Positions 45,149 through 55,183 of a stretch of 64,000 nt of DNA are shown here, piece by piece. Source of the DNA: Streptomyces griseus subsp. griseus (GTDB taxonomy: Bacteria; Actinomycetota; Actinomycetes; Streptomycetales; Streptomycetaceae); assembly GCF_003610995.1 (NCBI RefSeq), contig NZ_CP032543.1:6696001-6760000 (forward strand), read 5' to 3'. Position 1 is the first letter of the stretch. Every line of letters starts with the position of its first letter. Below the pieces are notes generated by a model. The model saw only the letters and a list, made by a program, of their open reading frames with translations, was not told where the DNA came from and made no database searches. The translations under genes and the position numbers were made by a program.

Positions 45149-45415
45149 GGTGCGGGCGGAGGCGGTGTTGTTGAGGGAGCGGGCCTCCGAGACCGGGTGC
45201 AGGTGGAGGTCGTCGAAGGCGCAGGCCAGCAGCGGTGCGGTCTCGGTGCCGAAGCCGTTGCCCCAGAAAGCCGGGTTAGGGCGAAGCTGAATCTTGTGGC
45301 ACGGGGCTGGTGGGGGTTCAGGGCGAGCCTGCCGAAGTTGCCGAGGGCTTCCTCCCCTCAGCCCGCCGCGCCGCGCGACGGGCTGAGTATCTCTTTGTAG
45401 TTGCCGGTCACTCCG

Positions 45416-47179
45416 TCAGGTGGTGGTTCCGTTGATGGTGATGCTGGTGGCGGCCACCCAGTAGCCCGTAAGGACACCGGCGGTGATCTGGAACATGGGC
45501 CGTCCGTTGACGATGGCGCGGCGGTCGGTGGGTGCGTTGGACGGAGTAGCGAAGGAGACGGTGCGGATGGACGCGTCGGTGCCGTCTTCGGTGAAGCGGT
45601 AGACGTCGACTTCCCTGTTTCCGCCGGGGAAGGTGAGCGTGCGCTGGGGGAAGTAGGTGGTGGTGAGGTACTGGCCTCGGAGGAAGGAGGCTGGCCAGAT
45701 TTCTCCGACCCACCAGCCGGTGTGGGCTCCGGCGCTGATGCGGTAGTAGATGCCCCGGTCCTGGATCCGGCGGCGCATGTCCGTGGGAGCCTGTGTTGCC
45801 CGGGTGAAGGTGACTTTCTTCATCTCCAGCTGTGCGTCCTGTTTGGCCTTATCCCACCCTCCGTCGGCCTTGGTGTCCAGCCGGTACAGGGTGTGGGTGG
45901 CGGCTGCGAAGGCGATGTTGGATCCGTCGCGCAGGAAGGGGGAGGGGAAGTCGTCTGTGAGGACGTCGGTGTGGTGGGCGAAGTCAGGACTGCCGGTCTG
46001 CCAGTGCATTTGGCGGAAGAGATTGATGTGGTGCTGGTGGTAGCTCGGAGTCGGAATCCGGTGTGTCTGACAGTAGTAGGAATGCCAGCGGATGTTCCGC
46101 AGGAGCGGGAAGTAGCGCGCTATGGTGGTCGCGGAGCCGTCGTACAGCGCCAGCGCGACTTCGCTGCCGGTGGCCACGTAGTAGTCCCACAGGCCGAACA
46201 TGGCGAAGATCATGCCGTTGTAGGTAAAGTCGCCTGTGCCGGGTTGCGCGCCAGGGTACTCCTGGATCCACAGATAGCCTGCCGAGTCCTTGTGGACCAC
46301 CCAGGGGGAACCGTCGTCCCCGCGCAGCAGCGAGGCGAATGCGGCGTCTGCTCCCTGCCGGTACAGGGCTCGCTCTTCCTGGGTGATGGCGTCCAGTTGG
46401 GAGAGCTGAATGAACATGCTGATGGCTTCGCCCTGGGCCATGCCGGAGTACCAAGGCGCCTTGTAGTCGACACCGGAGTGCGTCTCATGCTTGTAGTCGA
46501 ACGGGTAGGGGAAGTACCACGCCCCACGGGCTTCGACCCGCCGGTCGATCAGCCGCTTCGCCTGCGCCCTGGCCCGGGTGAGGAAAAGTGCCTTGCGGGT
46601 GGCACTGCTCTCGGTGCGGTAGCTGGCGATGCAGCCGAGCGCGAACTGGATCTGTGTCACGGGCTGGTCGTAGCCCGGTAGGCCGGCGCCGTCGCGCACC
46701 TGGACGACACCCTCGGTGTCAAGGAACACCGTGTTCGTGTTGGGAGTGATGTCCTCCCATCGCTTGGGCCGGTCCCGCCACGGCCGCATGGCTTCCGGGA
46801 GGTCGGCCACGACCTGGTAGCCCGTCTGGTTGAACGTGAACGGTAGTGAGGTGGGAACGCCTTCGGCCGCGCGTCGTGCGGAGATGGCGTCTTGAGCGTA
46901 GGGGATGCTGCGGCTGGGCCGCGAGATACGGCCACCGCCGGTTTGGTCGGGAAGCGTGGGCAGAGGGGCGTCACCGGTGACGCTGCGGGGCACGCTCAGC
47001 GCCAGAGCTCGGGGCACCCCCCGCAGGGGGTCCGATACGGTTGCCCGTCCATGCCCGGGGACGGGTGCTGCCAGTGCGGTGGCGGCAGGGCCGGCGAAGG
47101 TTCCTCCGGCGGCGATGGCCAGACCACCGGCCAGACCCATGAGAGTACGGCGGTCGATGCCGTCGCGGGATTCGGACAT
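45416..47179 (-). CDS. Secreted D-glucuronyl C5-epimerase-family protein
   Basis: 587 residues. A twin-arginine-like signal (DRRTLMGLAGGLAIAAGG) is followed by a helical C5-epimerase-type domain: WYFPYPFDYKHETHSGVDYKAPWYSGMAQGEAISMFIQLSQL, then LYRQGADAAFASLL and GYLWIQEYP. Related enzymes epimerise glucuronate in heparan-type polysaccharides; bacterial members may act on surface glycans. The C-terminal 150 residues contain a short repeated phrase (RRRIQDRGIYYRISAGAHTGWWVGE versus RRAIVNGRPMFQITAGVLTGYWVAA). It lies in the island as a single cargo gene. Confidence 0.85.
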   Translation of the reverse strand: MSESRDGIDRRTLMGLAGGLAIAAGGTFAGPAATALAAPVPGHGRATVSDPLRGVPRALALSVPRSVTGDAPLPTLPDQTGGGRISRPSRSIPYAQDAISARRAAEGVPTSLPFTFNQTGYQVVADLPEAMRPWRDRPKRWEDITPNTNTVFLDTEGVVQVRDGAGLPGYDQPVTQIQFALGCIASYRTESSATRKALFLTRARAQAKRLIDRRVEARGAWYFPYPFDYKHETHSGVDYKAPWYSGMAQGEAISMFIQLSQLDAITQEERALYRQGADAAFASLLRGDDGSPWVVHKDSAGYLWIQEYPGAQPGTGDFTYNGMIFAMFGLWDYYVATGSEVALALYDGSATTIARYFPLLRNIRWHSYYCQTHRIPTPSYHQHHINLFRQMHWQTGSPDFAHHTDVLTDDFPSPFLRDGSNIAFAAATHTLYRLDTKADGGWDKAKQDAQLEMKKVTFTRATQAPTDMRRRIQDRGIYYRISAGAHTGWWVGEIWPASFLRGQYLTTTYFPQRTLTFPGGNREVDVYRFTEDGTDASIRTVSFATPSNAPTDRRAIVNGRPMFQITAGVLTGYWVAATSITINGTTT

Positions 47180-47372
47180 GATGTGGCTTCCCTCGTATCA
47201 ATGGAGTGCGGCGGCCGACGGCCAGCCTGACTTGATAGCTGGTCGTGACAACTCTCGGAGCGTCGTGCGCGACTCAGCAGCATGCGGGATCCCGCGCCAC
47301 GGTTCACGACGGCGAGTTCTGTGCAGCCCCGGCAGGGGTGCCGCGAATCGCGGCACCCCTGCCAGGCGCTGG

Positions 47373-49526
47373 TCAGTTGTAGGAGCGCAGGAGCTTTGTG
47401 GTCGCAAATGACCAGGCGCCGGGATTCGAGGTCCAGCCGATGAGGCCGCCGTTGAACATGGCGTCAGCCTTCGCGGTCCAGGTGATCATTTGCACGGAGT
47501 TGTCCGCCCGGTGGGTCATGACGGCCAGGTCGTCGCGGCCGTCACCGTTGTAGTCACCAGTCACCATCTGCATACGTGCCACGTCGTAGGTCTTGGCACC
47601 GTCGAGCGTCACCTTAGCCGAGCCGAACTTGTTCTTCCCGTCCACCTTCTCGAACAACATGGTCGAGGTGCGGTCGGCACCGTCGTCGTAGCTGTACCAG
47701 ACCAGCACGTCATCGTGGCCGTCACCATCGAAGTCACCTGCCTGCGGGGTGGCATTCTCCCAGTGCCACGCCGTGCTCTCCCACCAGGGAAGACCCGGAG
47801 CAGAAAATCCGCCGTTGGGTAGCGTCCCGAACACGTAGGCCTTGACGCCCTGCGTGCCCTGCTTGTAGAAGACGCTCAGTTCCTCGCGACCGTCGCCGTT
47901 GAAGTCTCCGGTGACGAATTTCGTACTGGAACGCGCCCAGGAACCCGCAGGGGCGGTCCAGGACTCGAAGGGGGTGTTGAAGGTGCCGTTCGGCTTGGAC
48001 GTGAACGTGAACAGCTTGGTGACACCGGTCTTGGTGTTGGCGGACCATACGGCCATGTCGTCCCGGCCATCGCCGTCGAAATCACCGGCCTGCGGCGTCA
48101 TGTACGAGATGTGGAACTCACCACCTGGCAGGGCAGCCCACGCATGTGACGGCTCGGAGAAGCCACCGTCTGCCTGGCCCAGGGCCACGTAGGCCGTCAC
48201 ACTCGCATCGCTGTTTCCGTGCAGAGTGGCGATATCACCCCGGCCGTCCCCGTTGAAGTCGCCGGTGACGGACTTCATCGCCGATTCGTTCCACTTGTCC
48301 GTCGACGACGTGTAGGACTTCAACGGAGCAGCCAGGACACCTTCCTCCGTGGAGGCATCCTTCGACTTCGCCAGGAACGTGTACGTGGCATCGGACACCG
48401 CGTTCGGAAACGCGTACCAGGCACCTATATCACTTCGCCCGTCACCGTTGTAGTCGTGCCGGATCACCGTACCGCTGGACCACAGCGACTGCTGCTGCGC
48501 GTTGTAGATCACGAGGTTGCCGCGGTCGGTCAGTACGGCTGAGCCGCCGGCAGCGGCGGTCTTGGACTCCCACAGGGTGGTGGTGTCGGCGGCGTTGCGA
48601 ACAATGAGGTTGCCGCTGGTATCGAACCTCGCGGTGGCGCCCGCATTGCCGCCGGTACGCGTCGACCAAAGCGTCTTTCCCGCGTTGGACAGGATGACGA
48701 GGTCGCCGTCGCTCTGCATGGTCAGTACGCCGGAGGCGGAGACGAGGCTTTCTCCGGACCTGAGTTGCTGACCGGGGTTCAGACGTGAGCCGACTTTGAT
48801 GCTGTCGGCGCGCACAGCAACGGCGTTCGTACGAGTTTCGGTCTCGCCGAAGCAGCCACCCTGCAACGACCGGCTGGCAATAGCGACGAGTTCAGGCTTG
48901 CCGTTGTTGTCACGCAGAATCGGAGCGCCGGTGTCGCCCTTGCAGATGGCGTCATTGGCTGTCTTGCCGACGACGTTCACCTCTGAAGCGGTGACATCGT
49001 TGACTGCGAGGTCAGCGGTGTGCAGCTTGTTGGGCACCCACTGAGTCTTAGTCCGGCCGAAGCCGGCGGCGATCAGGGTGTCGCCGGGAGCAGCAGCATT
49101 GGCGGCAATCGCAACGGGTGCGATACCGGCGGCCGGTGTGGACAGACGAGCCATGGCTATGTCTTTGTCCGGCAGCGGAACTAGTTTGACGATCTCGCTG
49201 GTGTGCCCGCCTGTGGTAGCAAGGTCGTTGCGGCCCACGATGGCAGTCGTCTTGGCTGCGGGCTTGCCTACCTTCAGCTCGGTGGTACCACCGGTGAAGC
49301 AGCTGGCTGTCGTGAGGACCCACTGGGCATCGACGAGAGAGCCTGTGCAGGAACGCGCCGCCGCGCCGTCACCGAACTGAATTTTCGTCGTGAAGGTGTA
49401 GGCGTTGCCAGCGACTGCGTCACCGACGACCGCCTGAGCGGGCGTGGTGAGTGAGAGCGCGCCGACTGCGGTGGCCGCGGAGAGCAACGATACGACCCGC
49501 GCTCTGCGGGACGGTTGGATGTTCAC
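47373..49526 (-). CDS. Secreted trypsin-fold pseudoprotease with lectin and FG-GAP repeats
   Basis: 717 residues from GTG 49526, with AAAGGA 6 bp upstream. A signal peptide (to about Ala31) precedes a chymotrypsin-like domain (about 32-245), a bulb-lectin domain (about 250-360; LTMQSDGDLVILSNAGKTLWS) and at least six FG-GAP/VCBS units (DYNGDGRSDIGAW, DFNGDGRGDIATL, DFDGDGRDDMAVW, DFNGDGREELSVF and two more). The His position reads TTASC instead of TAAHC, and the Ser motif reads GDTGAP instead of GDSGGP, while the Asp (DIAMARL) remains. It is therefore probably not a protease but a binding protein. Confidence 0.88.
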   Translation of the reverse strand: MNIQPSRRARVVSLLSAATAVGALSLTTPAQAVVGDAVAGNAYTFTTKIQFGDGAAARSCTGSLVDAQWVLTTASCFTGGTTELKVGKPAAKTTAIVGRNDLATTGGHTSEIVKLVPLPDKDIAMARLSTPAAGIAPVAIAANAAAPGDTLIAAGFGRTKTQWVPNKLHTADLAVNDVTASEVNVVGKTANDAICKGDTGAPILRDNNGKPELVAIASRSLQGGCFGETETRTNAVAVRADSIKVGSRLNPGQQLRSGESLVSASGVLTMQSDGDLVILSNAGKTLWSTRTGGNAGATARFDTSGNLIVRNAADTTTLWESKTAAAGGSAVLTDRGNLVIYNAQQQSLWSSGTVIRHDYNGDGRSDIGAWYAFPNAVSDATYTFLAKSKDASTEEGVLAAPLKSYTSSTDKWNESAMKSVTGDFNGDGRGDIATLHGNSDASVTAYVALGQADGGFSEPSHAWAALPGGEFHISYMTPQAGDFDGDGRDDMAVWSANTKTGVTKLFTFTSKPNGTFNTPFESWTAPAGSWARSSTKFVTGDFNGDGREELSVFYKQGTQGVKAYVFGTLPNGGFSAPGLPWWESTAWHWENATPQAGDFDGDGHDDVLVWYSYDDGADRTSTMLFEKVDGKNKFGSAKVTLDGAKTYDVARMQMVTGDYNGDGRDDLAVMTHRADNSVQMITWTAKADAMFNGGLIGWTSNPGAWSFATTKLLRSYN

Positions 49527-49833
49527 ATGTGTTCCTTTTGCAGGTAGAACAAAGAGTTCGGCATGCCCACGCTGTAGAAGGGGTGGCCGACGTACGGCGC
49601 CGTGAGCAGGACTACTTACCACCTGGGGAAGCCAGAGGAGAGGGTCACTGGAGGTCAGCACACTGCGATGGGGGAATGGAGTGCCACCGGACACCCGCGG
49701 CTCTCCGCACCCATGCAGCGTGTCGCGAACGGACGAAATCGCTTAACCGACTGGTCTGACGTCCGGGACGCGGACAGCCAGCGGCGCCCGGGCGCTTGGT
49801 TGGGCAGACTCAAGCGTCCCGATGGACCAATAC

Positions 49834-50349
49834 TCAGCCGGTGACGCGGATCTCGACCAGAACCGATCGGAGGCCGGTGTCGCCGGACTCGCCGACTGAC
49901 GTGAGCTCATCGGCCGGAGCGTCAACCACGGTGCTTTTGCCCTCCGCAGTCAACGTGGCCCTCACAGGGTGAGCCTGAGTCCATATGTTGAAGGCATCAG
50001 GGAGCTCCAGGGTCAAGTAGCCCGACTTAGCGTCAGTCTTGAAGCAGAAGACTCCAGTGCGTGTTTCGATCGCGATATTTGAGGCGCCGACACAGTCGTT
50101 CAGGGCGGTCACATCAGTGAGCCAGACGTGGCCGTCTCCGTGCTTGAGCGTGACTCCGCGCTCTTGCTTCAGCTTGGCCGCGCCGGGGTGGATGAAGTCT
50201 TCGACCAACAGTGGCATTCCACCGGCGGCATTGGCGCGGTCGATGGCAGGGCCGGTGCGTGGAATCGCCAGCGCTGAAGCGCCTACTCCCACCACGAGGC
50301 CGGCCGTCAGACCGGCAAGGAGCGCTTTTCGGACAGGGAGTATCGACAT
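49834..50349 (-). CDS. Small secreted protein of unknown function
   Basis: 171 residues from ATG 50349. A signal peptide (LLAGLTAGLVVGVGASALA) precedes about 140 residues with two Cys (LNDCVGAS and VFCFKTD) that could form a disulfide. No family is recognised. About 300 bp without a gene lie between it and the lectin protein gene. Confidence 0.7.
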   Translation of the reverse strand: MSILPVRKALLAGLTAGLVVGVGASALAIPRTGPAIDRANAAGGMPLLVEDFIHPGAAKLKQERGVTLKHGDGHVWLTDVTALNDCVGASNIAIETRTGVFCFKTDAKSGYLTLELPDAFNIWTQAHPVRATLTAEGKSTVVDAPADELTSVGESGDTGLRSVLVEIRVTG

Positions 50350-50617
50350 GGGTTCCTCGGCAAGAGACATGTGAAGCAAATGTGACTACTAGGTAATCAC
50401 ATGCGATCACGATGTGTAAAGTTCATGTAATATCCACGCCGACTCTGCGTTGGCTCACACGCACCGGATGCCGACTATCAGGCCAGTTGGCCGCGCGACA
50501 ACCTCCGCACCTTTCGTCATCTCGCGCATAACGCTCCCAAAAGGGACATGTTTGCCCTTTGCCTCACTTCTACCCTTTAAGGCATGCAATGGAAACAAGC
50601 AACAAAAGGATCACTCA

Positions 50618-53600
50618 GTGACGAAATTTTCGCCGTTTACGCGGTCACGAAGAACGGGAAGAAGCCCACGGCCAAGCGGTACGCGGAGCCTTTTTTGTCG
50701 TTCCGCTGGAGTGACAGGTCTCACAATTGTCCTCTCGGCTGGCCTCCTTGGGTCAGCACCTACCGCTCTCGCCGTCGAGGATCCCTACGCCCCTGCTTTC
50801 CGCAGTCAGGTCGTCGAGATCTGGGAGGCCGGCGGTGCCGGCATCAAGGAGGCAGCTGAGCAGGCTTTGCTTGGCTCGGACGAGGACATCCAGCAGTTCC
50901 TGAACGACATGCCTACCATCCAGCTGATGGACAGTCGTGTGGACGTTTCTCGGGTGGTGAACGTAGGCGGCCCTGCGGTTCGAGACGCGGCCAAGGCTGC
51001 CCTGCGAGGCACACCGGAAGACGTAGAGAACTTCTTGGATTCAGGCTGGCAAGCTCCGCAGGAGCAGGACCGTCGGGTGGAAGCCAGCCGCGTCGTGCAC
51101 TTCGGCGGCCCGAGCGTGCAGGACGCAGGAAAGGCCGCCCTTCTGGGTACTCCTGATGACGTTAAGAAGTTCTTGCAGGTCGGACAGTACAAGGCGCAGG
51201 AAACTGACGAGCGCGTCGAAGTATCAAATCTTTACAGCTCCGGCGGTACCAACGTGAAGGCGGCTGCCAAGCTCGCCCTGCGGGGCACTCCACAAGACAT
51301 TGTGGAGTTCCTGGAGGTCGGACAGTTCGTGGCTCGCAACCGCGATCAGGAGTACGCTACAATTGCGCAATTGACCAAACAAGCCGAAACGGCCGGAAAA
51401 CAGGCAGAACAGGCCACAGAGAGGGCACAGGAAGCCTCCGCAAAAGCAACCACAGCTGCAGAGCTCGCCCAGGTTGCTGCAGAGAAGGCAGCAGAGGAAA
51501 CCGCAGCAGCGAAGGAAAACGCCGCTCTCGCCTCAGTAAAAGCCAAGCAGGCTGCAGACGCCGCACGTGCGGCGGCAGCAGCAGCGCAACAGGCTATCGG
51601 CGCGGCCAACGCTGCTAATGCCGCAGCGCGTCGCGCGTCTTTGGCCGCAGCACAGACAGCTGCTGCTGCAGCAGCAGCTGCAGCAGCAGCTGGGCGGGCG
51701 TCGAGCGCTGCCTATGCCGCGAGCCAGGACAAGGGCAAAGCACAAGCAGCCCGAGACCAAGCGGCCGAAGCAAGCAAGGCTGCCGACCTCGCAAGACGAT
51801 CGGCCAAGGCCGTGGAGCAGGCCGGCAAGGCATCGCGGGCGGCTGCTGATGCAGTCGCGGCCTCGCGCAGCGCGACAGGAAATGCCAACAAGGCGGCCGA
51901 CGCGGCCGACCAGGCCGCTGACTACGCGGCCGCTGCCGGCGGCTCCTCTGCTGAGGCCCGGGCGGCCGCGGCAGAGACTCGTCGCCACGCCAATGAGGCT
52001 AACCGTGCCGCCACCGCTGCCGAAGCACTAGCTCGGAAATCGGCCACGGCTGCAACCGAGGCTCGGGATGCGGCTAACTCCGCGGCAACTCACGCCGATA
52101 ACGCCGCAGAGCAAGCTAAGAAGGCCGCCGAACACGCCGGTGAAGCAGCCGACCAAGCTGCGGAGGCTACAAAGCAGGCCGCAGCAGCCAAGGTTGCCGC
52201 CGACGTCGCCACCAAAGCCGTGGCGACAGCACAGAAGACTTATAGCACTGCCCGCGAGATCGAGACCGAGGATCTGGCTACCCGCACCAATGCTGGCGTT
52301 GAGGCAGCACTGACACAGAAGACCTCAGCCGACACCTTCACGGTTGAGATCTCTGAGTCCGTGGTCGAGGGACAGTCAATCGTGGATGACACCAAGGCGT
52401 TGGCAGCTGAATCGCAGGCCCCTGGTGCGGATCAGGCGACGATCGCCGACAAAGGCCGTCGAGTCGCCTTGCGAGCAATGAAGCACTTCGGCTCGTGGCG
52501 TCAGGACGGGGCTGCCCAGGCACTGTCCGGTACCAATGCTGATGTCATCGCCTACCTGAACACCGGGTGGAGCAAGGCAGCTGCGGACGAGACGCGGCAG
52601 CAGGTCGCTGACCTCGCCTCATCCAGCCCTTACGAGGCCGTGCGAACCGCAGCGGCCCAGGCGCTCAATGGCACCGATCAGCAAATTCTTGCGTTCTACA
52701 CCACCGGTCAGCACGAAGCAGCCAATGCCGACTACCGAGTCTCCGTGTCCAAGCTTTTTAACGACGGAGGACCCGGCGTCAAGGACGCCGCGAAGAAGGC
52801 GCTCGAGGACGGCAGCCCCACTACGCTGCTCCGCTTCCTCAACAGTGGCCAGTATGAGGCCCGTCAAGCCGATAGTCGCGTGACAGCTAGCAAGCTGCAC
52901 AACGACGGCGGTCCTGAGGTGAAGTCCGCAGCGAAGATCGCACTGGCCGGATCTGCCAGCGAGGTCCACACTTTCGTTCGGGCTGGCCAATTCATGGCCG
53001 ATCGCAAGGACCAGCTTGCGTACAACCACGTCGCCCAGGTCGAACGTCTCATATCTGAGGGTCAAGGAATCGCGGCCAACGCGCGCAGAAACAGCTACCT
53101 TGCCGCCCAGTCGGCAGCCGAAGCACTGGGTGCCGCAGCAGACGCCGAGAAGGCGAAGAAGGCGGCAGCCCAAAGTGCGGTGGATGCCAAGGAATACGCT
53201 GACGACGCTGTTGCGGCCGCCAACCGGGCAGAGAACAGCGCCACGCAGGCAAAAGTATCTGCTAGCACCGCACGAGCAGCAGCCAACCGCGCCGACCAGG
53301 ACGCAGCAGCCGCACAGGAATCCGCATCTGAGGCAGAATTCTCGGCGGACTACGCACGTGCCTCTGCTACGGCTGCCACACAGTCCTCCGAAGATGCACG
53401 GCAGTCGGCTCTTGACGCAGGGAAAAGCGCCGCAGAAGCCGACAAGGTAGCGATGGCCGCGTGGAAAGATGCGGTTGAGAAACGTGAGAAGGAACTGGCC
53501 GAACAGCGCCGTCTGGCCGCAGAAGCGCGCGAGAAGCAAAGAGAAGAGGAGAGCAGGCCGCCGTGCTACCTTCACCCGACGAGGGACCACCTCCCGCCCT

Positions 53601-54598
53601 GCGCATTGAATGGAGGGAAGCTAGATCATCCTCCTATCGACCCGGTGCTGAAGGAATTCGCGTGGGAGGTCCTTGGGCTGAACGATGCCAAGGAGTGCGC
53701 CAAGAACCCTAGTCTCAGCAAGTGCGCCCTTGCAGCTCTTTCGGTCTCACCTCTCGGCAAGGCTAAGCTTGTCAAGAAGGGGGCAGATGCGATTGAAGAT
53801 ATCGCTGACGCCTCGCGCACGGCCAAAGTCATCAAGTGTGCCTCATGCTTTCTGGCCGGCACGGCAGTACTGATGGCGGACGGAAGCCGGCAGGATATCG
53901 AGACCCTGAAAATCGGGGATCAGGTCACCGCGACCGACCCGCTCACTGGCAAGACGGAAGTTCGTACCGTTGAAGCCGTCATCGTCACCGGTATGGACAG
54001 GTCTTTCAATGGCCTCTCCATCGGAACTTCACACGGCACCGAGCACCTGACGGCAACACACGAGCATCCGTTCTGGTCCCCATCTGAACAAGGATGGGTC
54101 GAGGCAGGTAACCTCCGGCCAGGAATGTCGCTACGCACCGTCGACGGAAGCTCAGCCATAGTTGACAAGAACCGTTCCTACACCGACCGCGCTCGGACCT
54201 ACAACCTGACCGTGGACGGGCTGCATACGTACTATGTGTACGCTGGCAACACGCCCCTACTGGTACACAACGACGTCTGCGGAGTGCGTGTTTCTCCCGT
54301 AGCTTCCGACTGGGCAACCAAGGGGGCCCACCTTCACGTCGGAGCGGACGAGGTGCACGTGTTCAGTCACGAGGGCGGCCTCGGAGCAAAGGGTATCCGG
54401 CTCAAGACTGGCATGGCGTCGGATAAAAGTGTCCAGAAAGTCCTCGACACTCTCAAGAGTAGCCCCGAGATACGCAGAGACGTGATCCAGAAGGCTCGGG
54501 CTGCGCAAGAGCACATGAACACCCATAACTGGGGAAACAACAAGAACCGAGCCGTAGAGCTACAGTTCCTGATTAAAGCATTGGAGAAGCTAGGATGA
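50618..54598 (+). CDS. Large secreted polymorphic toxin: ALF repeats, Ala-rich coiled coils, Hint domain, C-terminal toxin
   Basis: 1326 residues from GTG 50618 (AAAGGA at 7 bp). A signal peptide (about 1-52) is followed by ALF repeats (about 55-245; KAALRGTPEDVENFLDSG and similar), a long Ala-rich coiled coil (about 247-560), a second ALF block (about 610-810), a second coiled coil (about 815-990), a Hint self-cleaving domain (1077-1218; CFLAGTAVLMADGS to TPLLVHN) and a terminal domain of about 108 residues. The Hint Cys1077, THEHPFW and the final His-Asn support self-cleavage that frees the toxin. The toxin domain (WATKGAHLHVGADEVHVFSHEGG) is not one I can name. The next gene overlaps it by ATGA and is its likely immunity protein. 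Confidence 0.92.
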   Translation: MTKFSPFTRSRRTGRSPRPSGTRSLFCRSAGVTGLTIVLSAGLLGSAPTALAVEDPYAPAFRSQVVEIWEAGGAGIKEAAEQALLGSDEDIQQFLNDMPTIQLMDSRVDVSRVVNVGGPAVRDAAKAALRGTPEDVENFLDSGWQAPQEQDRRVEASRVVHFGGPSVQDAGKAALLGTPDDVKKFLQVGQYKAQETDERVEVSNLYSSGGTNVKAAAKLALRGTPQDIVEFLEVGQFVARNRDQEYATIAQLTKQAETAGKQAEQATERAQEASAKATTAAELAQVAAEKAAEETAAAKENAALASVKAKQAADAARAAAAAAQQAIGAANAANAAARRASLAAAQTAAAAAAAAAAAGRASSAAYAASQDKGKAQAARDQAAEASKAADLARRSAKAVEQAGKASRAAADAVAASRSATGNANKAADAADQAADYAAAAGGSSAEARAAAAETRRHANEANRAATAAEALARKSATAATEARDAANSAATHADNAAEQAKKAAEHAGEAADQAAEATKQAAAAKVAADVATKAVATAQKTYSTAREIETEDLATRTNAGVEAALTQKTSADTFTVEISESVVEGQSIVDDTKALAAESQAPGADQATIADKGRRVALRAMKHFGSWRQDGAAQALSGTNADVIAYLNTGWSKAAADETRQQVADLASSSPYEAVRTAAAQALNGTDQQILAFYTTGQHEAANADYRVSVSKLFNDGGPGVKDAAKKALEDGSPTTLLRFLNSGQYEARQADSRVTASKLHNDGGPEVKSAAKIALAGSASEVHTFVRAGQFMADRKDQLAYNHVAQVERLISEGQGIAANARRNSYLAAQSAAEALGAAADAEKAKKAAAQSAVDAKEYADDAVAAANRAENSATQAKVSASTARAAANRADQDAAAAQESASEAEFSADYARASATAATQSSEDARQSALDAGKSAAEADKVAMAAWKDAVEKREKELAEQRRLAAEAREKQREEESRPPCYLHPTRDHLPPCALNGGKLDHPPIDPVLKEFAWEVLGLNDAKECAKNPSLSKCALAALSVSPLGKAKLVKKGADAIEDIADASRTAKVIKCASCFLAGTAVLMADGSRQDIETLKIGDQVTATDPLTGKTEVRTVEAVIVTGMDRSFNGLSIGTSHGTEHLTATHEHPFWSPSEQGWVEAGNLRPGMSLRTVDGSSAIVDKNRSYTDRARTYNLTVDGLHTYYVYAGNTPLLVHNDVCGVRVSPVASDWATKGAHLHVGADEVHVFSHEGGLGAKGIRLKTGMASDKSVQKVLDTLKSSPEIRRDVIQKARAAQEHMNTHNWGNNKNRAVELQFLIKALEKLG

Positions 54599-55104
54599 CC
54601 GGCGCAGAATTCATCGCGTACGCTATCTCCACGGGATCGGCGTGTGGGGTTAAAGTCGGCGACAATATCGAGAAATTCGATTCCGCCATCCCGCTATCTC
54701 ACGTGGACGACGTCAGCGGTCGCGGAAGCTCCAAGACTCTGCGCCGGGACATCGGGCTCCTAGAGGCGACATTTGGCGGTAGTCCTGACTGGTCGTGCCA
54801 AGCCCTGTCATTGCAAATCCACAGAATGGTTCATTCAAAAGATTTGCGAGATGAAGTATTTGAAAAGCTGGATACCCGATTCGAACCGTTCACGAGCTGG
54901 GTCGATATCCAGTTCGAGTACGATCGAATCCCGGGAACCTCGCCACTCGATGAACTGGACGAAGCACCCGACTATCGCATCCTGCAGAATCGATCTTCCG
55001 GAGTATCAGTCCACATTGTGAACGACGCCCAAGCTGTTCGCGGCGACTATCCAGGAACCGGTGACATCTGGAGCCTGGAAATTATTTCTCCGCGTTTCAT
55101 GTAG
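54595..55104 (+). CDS. Probable immunity protein of the Hint toxin
   Basis: 169 residues. The ATG overlaps the toxin stop (ATGA), the standard toxin-immunity arrangement. It is acidic and cytoplasmic with no signal peptide; segments are SLQIHRMVHSKDLRDEVFEKLDTRFEPF and DYRILQNRSSGVSVHIVND. No family is recognised, consistent with a little-known toxin type. Confidence 0.78.
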   Translation: MTGAEFIAYAISTGSACGVKVGDNIEKFDSAIPLSHVDDVSGRGSSKTLRRDIGLLEATFGGSPDWSCQALSLQIHRMVHSKDLRDEVFEKLDTRFEPFTSWVDIQFEYDRIPGTSPLDELDEAPDYRILQNRSSGVSVHIVNDAQAVRGDYPGTGDIWSLEIISPRFM

Positions 55105-55183
55105 CGGAAACCCTGGGCGCCCCGCCAAGAAGTCTAGAAGCGGGGCGCCCAGGCGCCGATGGCCCGGAGCACCGAACCTGCCA

